A stretch of 64,000 bases of DNA from Putridiphycobacter roseus (lineage in GTDB: Bacteria; Bacteroidota; Bacteroidia; Flavobacteriales_D; Crocinitomicaceae), in NCBI RefSeq assembly GCF_003234935.1, contig NZ_QKSB01000005.1:183118-247117 (forward strand), given 5' to 3'. The notes below the pieces were generated by a model. It searched no databases and was not told the DNA's origin. It saw nothing but the letters and a program-made list of their open reading frames with translations. Made by a program: the position numbers and the translations under genes. Position 1 is the stretch's first letter, and each line of letters starts with the position of its first letter. Of this stretch, positions 38,241 through 47,700 are shown piece by piece.

Positions 38241-38981
38241 ATGAAGATATTAGTTTGTATCAGCAAATCACCAGATACAACGAGTAAAATTGCATTTACG
38301 GACAATAATACTCGTTTTGATGAATCCGGTGTTCAATACATAGTAAATCCATACGACGAATGGTATGCTTTGGTGAGAGCCATAGAACTAAAAGAAAAAC
38401 ATGGTGGAGAAGTAACTACAATTACAGTTGGAACTGCTGCAGATGATTCCATTATTAGAAAAGCTTTAGCGATAGGTGCTGACAATGCAGTTAGGGTAAA
38501 CCAAGAAGCAAAAGATGCATATTCCGTAGCATTTCAAATAGCTGAATATGCAAAAGCAAACAATTTTGACATCATTTTCACAGGTAAAGAGACCATTAAT
38601 TTCAATGGCGCTCAAATAGGTGGAATGGTATCTGAATTATTAGACTTACCATTTGTAGCTTTAGCAACTTCATTAGAAGTGGAAGGCACTACAGCTACAG
38701 CAACTAGAGAAATTGTTGGCGGTGAAGAAATTTTAGAAGTTAATTTACCAATTGTAATCAGTGCTTCAAAAGGTATGGCGGAACAAAGAATTCCAAACAT
38801 GAGAGGAATTATGGCTGCCAGAACAAAACCTTTACAAGTAGTTGAACCAGTTGCTTGTGAAGACTTAGTAACTTATGAATCATTTGAATTACCAGCTGCC
38901 AAATCGGCTTGTAAGTACGTTGATCCATCAAACATGAAAGAATTAGTTGAATTACTTCACAACGAAGCAAAAGTTATTTAA
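38241..38981 (+). CDS. etfB: Electron transfer flavoprotein subunit beta
   Basis: This 246-residue subunit, with EtfA, accepts electrons from acyl-CoA and other dehydrogenases and passes them to the quinone pool. The family opening KILVCISKSPDTTSKIAF, the VNPYDEWALVRAIELKEKHGGEVT segment, the AMP-binding DIIFTGKETINFNGAQIGGMVSELL and the recognition-loop region VVEPVA are all in place. The beta-alpha order with a 3-bp gap is the usual operon. The likely physiological partner is fatty-acid beta-oxidation, although no such gene is adjacent. Confidence 0.93.
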   Translation: MKILVCISKSPDTTSKIAFTDNNTRFDESGVQYIVNPYDEWYALVRAIELKEKHGGEVTTITVGTAADDSIIRKALAIGADNAVRVNQEAKDAYSVAFQIAEYAKANNFDIIFTGKETINFNGAQIGGMVSELLDLPFVALATSLEVEGTTATATREIVGGEEILEVNLPIVISASKGMAEQRIPNMRGIMAARTKPLQVVEPVACEDLVTYESFELPAAKSACKYVDPSNMKELVELLHNEAKVI

Positions 38982-38984
38982 AAT

Positions 38985-39923
38985 ATGTCAGTATTAGTTT
39001 ATATAAGTACACCAAATGGCCACATTTCAAAAAGTGCAATAGAGGCCGTATATTATGGAAGTCAAATTGGTGAAGTAACCGCTTTAGCCAATGGTAATGT
39101 TAGCAAAGATGATTTAGCAAATTTAGGTAAATATGGTGCTAAAAATGTTTTATTACATGCTAGTGAGACGGAAGATCCTAGTCAATTAAGTAAAATGATT
39201 CAAAAAGCTGCTACTTCAGCAAGTGCAGATACTATTATTTTATCTTACGATTTAATTGGTAAAGCAATAGCGCCTCGTGTTTCTGCTGGAATGAAAGCAG
39301 GATACGTACCTGGTGCAACTACTTTACCAGACGCAAATGGATTAATCAAAACCAACGTTTTTTCAGGAAAAGCAAAAGGACTAGTAAAAGTAAATACACC
39401 TAAAAGAATTATTGGTTTAACACCAAATTCTATTCCCTTAGTGGAAGGAAATGATGTTGCTACAGTTACAGACTTTTCAGAAGAAATTGGGAATTCAAGC
39501 ATTACTATCAAAGAAATTAAGAAACAAGAAGGCGATATTTTACTAACAGAAGCTGACTTAGTTGTTTCTGCTGGAAGAGGTTTAAAAGGTCCTGAAAATT
39601 GGGGAATGGTTGAAGATTTAGCCAAAACTTTAGGCGCAGCTACGGCTTGTTCTCGACCAGTTGCAGATATTGGATGGAGACCTCATCATGAACATGTAGG
39701 GCAAACTGGTATTGCAATTAGACCTAATTTATACATTGCTGCCGGTATTTCTGGTGCAATACAACATTTAGCAGGGGTTAATCAAAGTAAAACAATAGTT
39801 GTGATTAACACAGATCCTGAAGCACCATTTTTCAAAGCTGCAGATTACGGTGTTATTGGAGATGCTTTTGAAGTGTTACCTGCACTTAATGAAGCCATCA
39901 AAAATTTTAAAGCAAATAATTAA
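38985..39923 (+). CDS. etfA: Electron transfer flavoprotein subunit alpha
   Basis: This 312-residue subunit carries the FAD. The FAD-binding C-terminal domain is unmistakable: [42 protein letters not shown], then [28 protein letters not shown] and [21 protein letters not shown]. The N-terminal domain is shorter and shared with the beta subunit fold. It lies 3 bp after etfB and is followed by a strong terminator-like hairpin. Confidence 0.94.
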   Translation: MSVLVYISTPNGHISKSAIEAVYYGSQIGEVTALANGNVSKDDLANLGKYGAKNVLLHASETEDPSQLSKMIQKAATSASADTIILSYDLIGKAIAPRVSAGMKAGYVPGATTLPDANGLIKTNVFSGKAKGLVKVNTPKRIIGLTPNSIPLVEGNDVATVTDFSEEIGNSSITIKEIKKQEGDILLTEADLVVSAGRGLKGPENWGMVEDLAKTLGAATACSRPVADIGWRPHHEHVGQTGIAIRPNLYIAAGISGAIQHLAGVNQSKTIVVINTDPEAPFFKAADYGVIGDAFEVLPALNEAIKNFKANN

Positions 39924-39933
39924 TCATTTATTT

Positions 39934-39973
39934 AAATTAAAGGAGGATAAATACTTATTCTCCTTTTTAATTT
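39934..39973 (+). terminator. Terminator-like hairpin after etfA, abutting the next start codon
   Basis: AAAGGAGGATAA (39939-39950) pairs with TTATTCTCCTTT (39955-39966), a 12-bp stem with one G-T pair and the loop ATAC, followed by a T-run ending at 39968. This is a convincing rho-independent terminator for etfBA. The next gene's ATG is at 39974, immediately after the tail. The AAAGGAGG in the stem resembles a Shine-Dalgarno sequence but is too far from the ATG and buried in the hairpin. Confidence 0.75.
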
Positions 39974-40564
39974 ATGGATAAAATAGAATTAAAAATAATA
40001 GGACTTTCCTATAGTCAAACGCAATCTGGTGCGTACGCATTGGTGCTATCTGAAAAAGAAGGAACTAGAAGACTTCCTATTATCATAGGTGGCTTTGAAG
40101 CCCAATCCATAGCGATTGAGTTAGAAAAAATGAAGCCTTCTCGTCCTTTAACACACGACTTATTTAAAACGTTTACCGATTCTTTTAATATTCAAATAAA
40201 AGAAATTATCATATACAACTTGGTAGAAGGCGTATTCTATTCTAAAATAATTTGTGGCGACGACAAAAATCAAATTGAAATTGATGCCAGAACATCTGAT
40301 TCTATCGCTATAGGATTGAGAGCAAATGCACCAGTTTATACCTACGAACATATTTTGAGTTCCGCTGGTATTCAATTAGACAGTGAAGATTTTATTGATG
40401 AGCCTAAATTAGAAGAATCTATTAATATTGAAAGCAGTAAAGAACCTGAAAATACTGTAGAGGAGTTAGAAGCTATGCTAAATAAAGCGATTGAGGACGA
40501 AGATTACGAACGTGCTTCAACCATAAGAGATGAAATTAATAAAAGGAAAGATTCGGAATCCTAA
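39974..40564 (+). CDS. Bifunctional nuclease (BFN/DUF151) family protein with UVR motif
   Basis: This is a 196-residue cytoplasmic protein. Residues 1 to about 130 form the BFN/DUF151 domain (KIIGLSYSQTQSGAYALVLSEK, RLPIIIGGFEAQSIAIELE, RPLTHDLFKTF, RTSDSIAIGLRANAPVYT). Residues about 155-190 form a UvrB/UvrC-type helical hairpin (LEAMLNKAIEDEDYERASTIRDEINKR). DUF151 proteins have been reported with nuclease activity in plants and with a stress role in bacteria; the bacterial function is not settled. The start matches the family and lies directly after the etfA terminator. The 3' end overlaps the nucleoside transporter start by 35 bp. Confidence 0.88.
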   Translation: MDKIELKIIGLSYSQTQSGAYALVLSEKEGTRRLPIIIGGFEAQSIAIELEKMKPSRPLTHDLFKTFTDSFNIQIKEIIIYNLVEGVFYSKIICGDDKNQIEIDARTSDSIAIGLRANAPVYTYEHILSSAGIQLDSEDFIDEPKLEESINIESSKEPENTVEELEAMLNKAIEDEDYERASTIRDEINKRKDSES

Positions 40565-42314
40565 GGTATTTTTCACTTGTATACTTTTTTTAAGCACACT
40601 ATTCATAGGATGTAATAACAAACCTACCACTACCATTTTTGGAGATTGGCAATTCAGCGACTCCCTCACGCAACAAGAACATAGTTTAAAATTAATTGAA
40701 AAGGACGGCCAATTAATTTACCATGCTAAAGGAATAGACCCCCTACTTAACAGTGGCATTTTCAGCTACGACGATCACTACATCACCTTTCAATATATTC
40801 CAGAAAGTAATGCCGCTATCGACTCCATTTACATCATTCAAGATCCTACAGGTCAAACTAAGGTAGATTACTTTCTAAATAAAGAAAAAAAATTCACGGA
40901 AGTGGATGGCGTGATCCTAAAGAATAAATCCAGTGTCACTTACCAATACTTTATTCATAATCAATCCCTAAAGATTGAAACTAAAGCAAAAACTTACCCA
41001 TTGGAAAAGCAAGGCTTACCCCCTCAAAACCTATCTTTTTCCTCGGTATTAAGAGGAGCGATAGGCATCCTTTTCCTCTTGTTTTTAGCATGGTTATTTA
41101 GCAAAAGCAGAAAGGATATCAACTGGCAATTAGTCCGCAAAGGATTATTGCTACAAATTATCATTGCCATAGCTGTTTTGAAGGTACCTTTTATCCAAAG
41201 TATTTTTGATTTTATCAGTCGAGTATTTGTAAAAATTATCAGTTTTACGAACGAAGGCGTTAATTTTTTATTTGCACAATTCGGCAGCACAGTCATTGAT
41301 GGACCCTTGACTAATTTTGCCTTTACCATTCTACCGACCATCATATTCTTTTCGGCATTGGTTAGTGTATTTTACTACTATGGCATTCTACAAAAAATTA
41401 TATATGCATTTGCCTGGGTCATGAAGAAATTCATGCATTTATCTGGTGCTGAAAGCTTAGCTGCAGCAGGAAATGTATTTTTAGGACAAACAGAAGCCCC
41501 CTTACTGGTAAAGCCTTATCTCGGTAAGATGACCACTTCAGAAATAATGTGTTTGATGACAGGAGGGATGGCGACAATAGCCGGTGGAGTTTTGGCTGCA
41601 TATGTCGGTTTTTTGGGTGGTGATGACCCTGTGCAACAAGCATTTTTTGCCAAACACCTATTAACCGCTTCTATAATTTCTGCACCAGCTGCCATTATTG
41701 CCGCAAAAATACTAGTCCCAGAAACCGAAGCGATTAACACCGATTTAAAGGTAGATAAAAACAAACTAGGAAGTAATGCGTTAGAAGCTATTTCAAACGG
41801 TACAACAGACGGTTTAAAACTAGCCATAAATGTCGGTGCCATGTTACTTGTCTTCATTGCTTTTATGACCTTAGGCAATTATGCCCTTTCCTTTATAGGT
41901 AGAATTGGCATTAATGACTGGATTAGTCAAAACACCCCTTATACACAACTTTCCTTTGAATTTATTTTAGGATATGTCGGTCGACCGATCGTCTGGTTGA
42001 TAGGTGTAGATTGGGCAGAATCCATTTACGTAGGAGAATTGTTAGGCACCAAAACAGTACTCAATGAATTTGTTGGTTACATGCGACTAGGCAATATGAA
42101 AACAGCAGGTTTACTGTCGGAAAAAGGAATTGTTATGAGCACGTATATATTGTGCGGATTCGCTAACTTTTCTTCCATTGGTATTCAAATTGGAGGCATA
42201 GGCGCATTAGTCCCAAATAGAAAAGGACTTTTGTCTAAACTTGGTATGAGAGCACTTATTGGCGGAACAATTGCTTGTTTGATGACCGCTGCTATCGTTG
42301 GTATGCTGTATTAA
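40530..42314 (+). CDS. Concentrative nucleoside transporter (NupC/CNT) with N-terminal lipoprotein-like domain
   Basis: This 594-residue protein has two parts. The last 420 residues or so are a CNT transporter with about ten membrane segments and family motifs (GQTEAPLLVKPYLGKMTTSEIMCLMTGGMATIAGGVLAAYVG, GTTDGLKLAINVGAMLL, GFANFSSIGIQIGG). CNTs import nucleosides with Na+ or H+. The first 170 residues begin with a signal-like segment with a lipobox-like LFIGC at residue 28, then a beta-rich region (IFGDWQFSDSLTQQEH onward) that would sit outside the membrane. The ATG at 40530 lies inside the preceding gene; no better start is visible. Confidence 0.87.
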   Translation: MKLIKGKIRNPKVFFTCILFLSTLFIGCNNKPTTTIFGDWQFSDSLTQQEHSLKLIEKDGQLIYHAKGIDPLLNSGIFSYDDHYITFQYIPESNAAIDSIYIIQDPTGQTKVDYFLNKEKKFTEVDGVILKNKSSVTYQYFIHNQSLKIETKAKTYPLEKQGLPPQNLSFSSVLRGAIGILFLLFLAWLFSKSRKDINWQLVRKGLLLQIIIAIAVLKVPFIQSIFDFISRVFVKIISFTNEGVNFLFAQFGSTVIDGPLTNFAFTILPTIIFFSALVSVFYYYGILQKIIYAFAWVMKKFMHLSGAESLAAAGNVFLGQTEAPLLVKPYLGKMTTSEIMCLMTGGMATIAGGVLAAYVGFLGGDDPVQQAFFAKHLLTASIISAPAAIIAAKILVPETEAINTDLKVDKNKLGSNALEAISNGTTDGLKLAINVGAMLLVFIAFMTLGNYALSFIGRIGINDWISQNTPYTQLSFEFILGYVGRPIVWLIGVDWAESIYVGELLGTKTVLNEFVGYMRLGNMKTAGLLSEKGIVMSTYILCGFANFSSIGIQIGGIGALVPNRKGLLSKLGMRALIGGTIACLMTAAIVGMLY

Positions 42315-42517
42315 AGCATTACCGGTATTTTTTTGGTCAATACAGGAATAAACCAAATATAGCCGTTCTACTATACTTAAGCATTTTATATAAACTACCT
42401 TAATTACATGCTAACTTTCATTGGGTAATAATAAACACAACCATAAATGATTATTATCAGTACCTTTTCATAAGGCTAATCAAAAATAGATGCGTATTTT
42501 TAATGTAAAAAAAAAAG

Positions 42518-42856
42518 ATGAAAACTGCCTCATTAATCACTTCGAATATCTTCAAAGAAGATAAACCTGCTATTTCTGTTTTACTAGAAACGGAAACTTC
42601 CAAAGAATTAAAAATTTTGATGCGAAAGGGACAATTAATGAAAAAACACCAAGCACCCTTTCCAATTATTATTGAAATATTTGAAGGTAGTATTGAATTT
42701 GGCGTAGCGGATGAAATCCTTTCTTTAAAAAAGGGAGATATTATTAGTTTAAAAAGTGGCGTTGCCCATGATTTAACAGCGACAGAGGAATCTATTGTAA
42801 GATTATCTTTATCAAAATCAGACACTATAAACCGAGTTAAAAAAGTGGTTGAATAG
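42518..42856 (+). CDS. Small cupin-domain protein
   Basis: This 112-residue protein is a single cupin barrel: [52 protein letters not shown] covers the two conserved beta motifs (shown here by [23 protein letters not shown] and GVAHDL). The His residues of KHQAP and AHDL could bind metal, although the first motif is reduced. It stands alone between the nucleoside transporter and the convergent VIT gene. The substrate is unknown. Such small cupins often sense or bind small ligands. Confidence 0.75.
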   Translation: MKTASLITSNIFKEDKPAISVLLETETSKELKILMRKGQLMKKHQAPFPIIIEIFEGSIEFGVADEILSLKKGDIISLKSGVAHDLTATEESIVRLSLSKSDTINRVKKVVE

Positions 42857-42915
42857 ATATACCATAATAAATAGATTTTATCTATTAATGTTTAAGCAAA
42901 AACATTGCATAGTGC

Positions 42916-43614
42916 TCAAATATCGACACCAAATAAGTAACCTACAAATGCACTTAAACCCATGGCTATAGTGCCCCATAAGGTAATTCTTGTAATTGCT
43001 TTACCAACACTAGAACCACCTGTTTTTGCAGCAATTACTCCTAACATCATTAAAAAAATGATAGAAAAGCCGTATAAATAATATTCAAGCTTATTCACCG
43101 GGAGAAATAGCGCGGTTAAGGTTGGTAAAATTCCGCCAATAACAAAAGAGAAGCCAGATGCCAATGCCGCTTGTAATGGATTCGCTTTACTGACATTGTT
43201 TATTCCCAATTCATCTCTTACATGTGCTTCCAATGCATCCTGTTTAGTCAGTTCTTTTGCGACCTGAAGTGCTGTCTTTTTCTTTAAGCCTCTACCTTCA
43301 TAAATCTCAGCCAACCGCTGAAGTTCTACTGCAGGTTTTTCTTGTAACTCTATCCTTTCGCGCTCAATATCTGCATTTTCAATATCTGTTTGAGAACTAA
43401 CAGAAACATACTCTCCTGCAGCCATAGATAAAGCACCACCCACTAACCCTGCAATACTTGCTAAAACTACCGGCGCTCGCAAGTCACTAGCTGAGGCAAC
43501 ACCAATAGCTAAACTTGCAATAGATAAAATTCCATCATTTGCCCCCAAAACAGCTGCGCGTAACCAATTACTGCGGTTGATAAAATGATTTGCTAGATAA
43601 TCCTCTTGTTCCAT
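42916..43614 (-). CDS. VIT1/CCC1 family Fe2+/Mn2+ transporter
   Basis: This 232-residue membrane protein has five predicted membrane segments and the VIT family arrangement: LRAAVLGANDGILSIASLAIGVA, then GLVGGALSMAAGEYVSVSSQTDIENADIERERIEL, a charged metal-binding helical region, and three C-terminal segments (FSFVIGGILPTL, YGFSIIFLMMLGVIAAKTGG, TLWGTIAMGLSAFVGYLFG). The family moves ferrous iron or manganese out of the cytosol. It follows the RND adaptor gene by 15 bp in the same direction and so probably belongs to the metal-efflux operon. Confidence 0.88.
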   Translation of the reverse strand: MEQEDYLANHFINRSNWLRAAVLGANDGILSIASLAIGVASASDLRAPVVLASIAGLVGGALSMAAGEYVSVSSQTDIENADIERERIELQEKPAVELQRLAEIYEGRGLKKKTALQVAKELTKQDALEAHVRDELGINNVSKANPLQAALASGFSFVIGGILPTLTALFLPVNKLEYYLYGFSIIFLMMLGVIAAKTGGSSVGKAITRITLWGTIAMGLSAFVGYLFGVDI

Positions 43615-43629
43615 AACTAAATTAATGCA

Positions 43630-44769
43630 TCAATCCTTTATTAAATTAAACGCCCCATTTATTAAAAATTGCGCCCCATCTTCAAAATCATTTACATTTA
43701 ATATTTCCACAAAATCTCTTTCAGTTTTCCCCAATTGCACCGCCACTTTTTTAAAACTATACAAGTCTCCGTTGAATTCTTTTTGAACCAAAACAAAAGA
43801 TTTATTTTCAATCGAAACAACTGCATTTAACGGCAATGAAAGTGCCGTATCTACGCCTGAATATATTTCAGCCGAAACATACATACCGGGTGTTAATGCT
43901 ACTGCATCCTTTTCATTTTTAAAATGGCAATGTACTTTTATTGTCCGTGTATCGGAATCTATTGCTTTATTAATCAAATGAACCGTTGCTTTGTAATTTG
44001 TATGACCATTTTGCAAACTAAACAAGACATCCTGACCAATCGAAATAGTAGATAAGTCTTGTTCGAAAATATTCAATTCAATATGCATATGATCAGTATT
44101 CATAATAGTTACAGCAATATCTGAGGGATTAAGAAACATTCCTTTCGTAGCCAAAACAGAAGTTACAAAACCAGCCATAGGTGCTTTAACAGCTATGGTA
44201 GAACTTAAATTCAGTGCGGTAACGGTATTTGGATTAATATTCATTAATTGCAGTCGTTTTTTTAATGACTCGTATTTTGCCAACGTTGAAAGATAATCAG
44301 ACTCCGCTTTTAAATAAATTTTTTGAGAGGTAACATTACTAGCCGCCAAATCTTTTTGTCTTTCATAATCCGACTTTAAATAACTTAATTGACTTTTTGC
44401 CGCTAAAAAACTTTCTTGAACTTCTATATAATCAGGACTCTCTAGTGTAAAAAGGGTTTGTCCTTTTCTAACTTTTTGTCCTTGTATCAACGCAATATTT
44501 TTAACATACCCACCAAAATATGCACTTACAGTTGACTTATATTCTGGAGGCACATCCAGCATACCATTTGCCTTTACAACTTGGTAAAAGGTTTGATTGG
44601 AAAATGTACCTAATGCCATTTTACCAAGTTCAAACTGTGCGTTGCTAATTTCCAATAAATCTGACATATTTGATCTTTCTACATTTTCCATATCGGGTGT
44701 ATTTTCCGAAGTGCAGGCTAAGAAAACGGACAAGATTAAAGCAGGCATTATATATTTAATAGTTTTCAT
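43630..44769 (-). CDS. RND efflux periplasmic adaptor lipoprotein (CusB/CzcB type)
   Basis: This 379-residue membrane-fusion protein links the inner-membrane RND pump to the outer-membrane channel. The N-terminus is a lipoprotein signal (lipobox LSVFLAC, Cys 19). A barrel-sandwich/lipoyl region (VSAYFGGYVKNIALIQGQKVRKGQTLFTLESPDYIE), an alpha-hairpin (residues about 125-185) and a beta-barrel domain (LSTISIGQDVLFSLQNG) follow in the normal order. I see no His/Met-rich N-terminal extension that would identify the metal. It lies 12 bp after the pump gene. Confidence 0.9.
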   Translation of the reverse strand: MKTIKYIMPALILSVFLACTSENTPDMENVERSNMSDLLEISNAQFELGKMALGTFSNQTFYQVVKANGMLDVPPEYKSTVSAYFGGYVKNIALIQGQKVRKGQTLFTLESPDYIEVQESFLAAKSQLSYLKSDYERQKDLAASNVTSQKIYLKAESDYLSTLAKYESLKKRLQLMNINPNTVTALNLSSTIAVKAPMAGFVTSVLATKGMFLNPSDIAVTIMNTDHMHIELNIFEQDLSTISIGQDVLFSLQNGHTNYKATVHLINKAIDSDTRTIKVHCHFKNEKDAVALTPGMYVSAEIYSGVDTALSLPLNAVVSIENKSFVLVQKEFNGDLYSFKKVAVQLGKTERDFVEILNVNDFEDGAQFLINGAFNLIKD

Positions 44770-44781
44770 TTCAATAGGTTA

Positions 44782-47700
44782 TTAATTAGTAATATTATTT
44801 GCTTCAATGACAGTTAAATTATAGAAAAAATTATTTTGCAAGTAATTGATTTTAATATTTATTGCATGCTCCAATAGAGATATAAATTGTAAATAATCAA
44901 TTTCTCCAGAATTAAACATTTCATTGGCATTTCTTAGTGTTTCTTGATACAAAACCTCCCCATAATCTGTATAATAATCTACCCCACTTTTATAGGCTAA
45001 TAATTCATTAATGAGTGCAGCATAATTTGATTTCATGTGCGTTGTATAATCTTCAAAATCATTTTGCTTTATCTTTACTTCCGTTTTGGAAGCTTTAATC
45101 TTTGATTTATCACCCCCATAAAAAAGAGGTACAGCAATTCCAGCTTGAACGCCATAATAAGCATTGGGAGACACTCCGTTATTACTCCCTTTAAATGCCT
45201 CAAATTTAACATCTGGCAATAAATTTTGCTTATTTATAGTGAGCTGTTTTTCACTTAACGCAATAGATTGATTTAGATATTGTAAAAATGGATTTTTCGA
45301 GGAATCAAATGGTAATAAGCCAACATCTTCCAAAGAATCGATTGCTATAGTATAAGTAGTATCCCCTTGTATCCATTTATTTAGTTGTACCAACGATTTG
45401 TTAAAGTTCATTTCACTTTGGTATAAAGAAACATGCATTTCTTTAGATTTTGAGGTGGCTAACAATACTGCCAATGTACTGGATTCACCTACTTGTTTTT
45501 TTAGCATTGCTGCTTCAGCAAATTTCTGGTATACACTATCTAAATATTTATAATTTCCAACCATTTTTGACCAATGCGAGACCGTATAATATGCTTTAGA
45601 AATTTCTTTTTTGATGTATTGTTCGTCTAATAAATATTTGGTCTTGGCCAAAGCCGTGTTTTGCTTTAACAAACCTTTTTGAGAAACATAAAATGATGGA
45701 AACTTGACAGATTGACTGATACCAAAAACATTTAACGCAACATTATTCGGTGCAATATTATTTTGATCAAAACTATAATAAATATCGGTTTTCTCAATGG
45801 TAAATGCGGTACCTTCAAGTATTTTATTTCTTTCCACCTCGTATTTTGAGGATTGTAATCTTTTATTATTTTCAATTCCATATGCAATTGCACTATCCAA
45901 AGAAATTTCAACATTTTGCGCATTAGAGTATAAACCAACACTGAGCAATAAAACTAAAATTGTCGTTTTACTACTACCTATTTGATGTGTTTTTTTGGTT
46001 TTATCAAAGATGGCATAAAGCACTGGTAACACAATCAAGGTCAGTAAAGTTGCAGAAATAAGTCCACCAATTACTACTGTAGCCAAAGGTCTTTGCACTT
46101 CTGCACCGGCATTGGTTGAAATAGCCATTGGTAGAAAGCCTAAAGCAGCAGCCGAAGCAGTAAGTAATACTGGTCTTAATCTAAGTTGTGTACCTAAAAT
46201 TATCCTCCTATTGACATTGGTTATACCTTCCTGTTTTAATTCTTTAAATTGTTCTATCAATACAATACCATTCAATACTGCGATTCCAAACAAGGCAATA
46301 AAACCGACCCCGGCAGAAATACTAAATGGCAAACCTCTTAAATAAAGAAATAATACACCACCAACAGCTGAAAGCGGTATTGCACTATAAATCATTAATG
46401 CTTCTTTAACAGATTTAAATGCAAAATAAAGCAAAAAGAAAATCAAGACTAGCGCTATGGGAACCGCCACCCATAATCTACTAATTGCAGAACGTAAATT
46501 TTCAAATTGTCCACCATAGGCAATAGTGTATCCCTTGGGTATTTCAATGTTATTATTTATAATTTTTTGTACATCCTCTACTACCGACTGTAAATCTCTG
46601 TTCCGAACATTTACACCAATAACAATTCTCCTTTTGGTATTATCACGAGATATTTTTGCTGGTCCTTTAGTGTAGCTTATTTTTGCAAATTCTGAAAAAG
46701 GCAAAGTATTTCCATCATGGAGTCGAATAGACGTGGTAGCAATATTTGAAATATCTTTTCTGTCTTTTTCATCAAAGCGTACCACCAAATCAAATTGTTT
46801 CTCACCTTCAAAAACACTTCCTGCTGTTTTTCCGGCAAACCCCATAGTAAGTACATCATTTAAATCCGCAATATTTAAGCCATATTTTGCAATTTTATTT
46901 CGGTCGTATTCCACACTCATTTGTGGGAGACCTGCCACTTTTTCAACTGAAATATCCGCTGCACCTGGCACATTACTAATAGCCTTTTCTATTTTTAAAG
47001 CAGTCTGATAAAGCACATCCAAATCTTCACCAAATATCTTTATGGCTAAATCAGCTCGAACCCCTGTAATTAATTCATTAAATCGCATTTCAATGGGTTG
47101 CGTAAATTCATAATCTATTCCTGCAATATCAGTCAAGGCGACTTTAAACTTATCCGTTAACTCATCTTTAGATTTTGCAGATACCCATTCCTTTTTGGGT
47201 TTTAACTTTACAATTACGTCACTCTCTTCCATAGACATTGGATCCGTCGGTACTTCTGCTGCCCCTATTCTAGAAACAACTTGATCTACCTCCGGAAATT
47301 TCATCAAAATCTTTTCAATTTGTGTCGTTGTTTCAACAGTTTTTGTAAGTGAAGTCCCGGTTTTTAATACAGGTTGAATAACGAGATCTCCTTCATCCAA
47401 AGTTGGAACAAACTCCCCTCCCATTTTACTAAAAAGAATAAAAACCATTATCAATAATAGAAGTGCAGCACTTAAAACAGTGGCTTTTTTTCGCAATGCC
47501 CAAACCATAATAGGTTTATAGGTTTTTCCTAAGAAACTAACTAATCGGGTTGAGACATTCCTTTTTTCTGGATTCGAAGGTTTTAAAAATAAGGAAGCCA
47601 TTACAGGAACGTACGTGAAGCACAAAAACATTGCACCAATTAAGGCAAAAGTAAATACCAAAGCCATTGGTCGGAACATTTTTCCTTCCACATTGACCAA

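Noticed and set aside
39939..39946. AAAGGAGG as a Shine-Dalgarno site for the gene at 39974
   Set aside because: It is 28 bp from the start codon and forms one arm of the etfA terminator stem. Bacteroidota also make little use of such sites.
42457..42825. 122-codon minus-strand frame opposite the cupin gene
   Set aside because: It is the mirror of a good cupin coding frame and has no recognisable family or start context.
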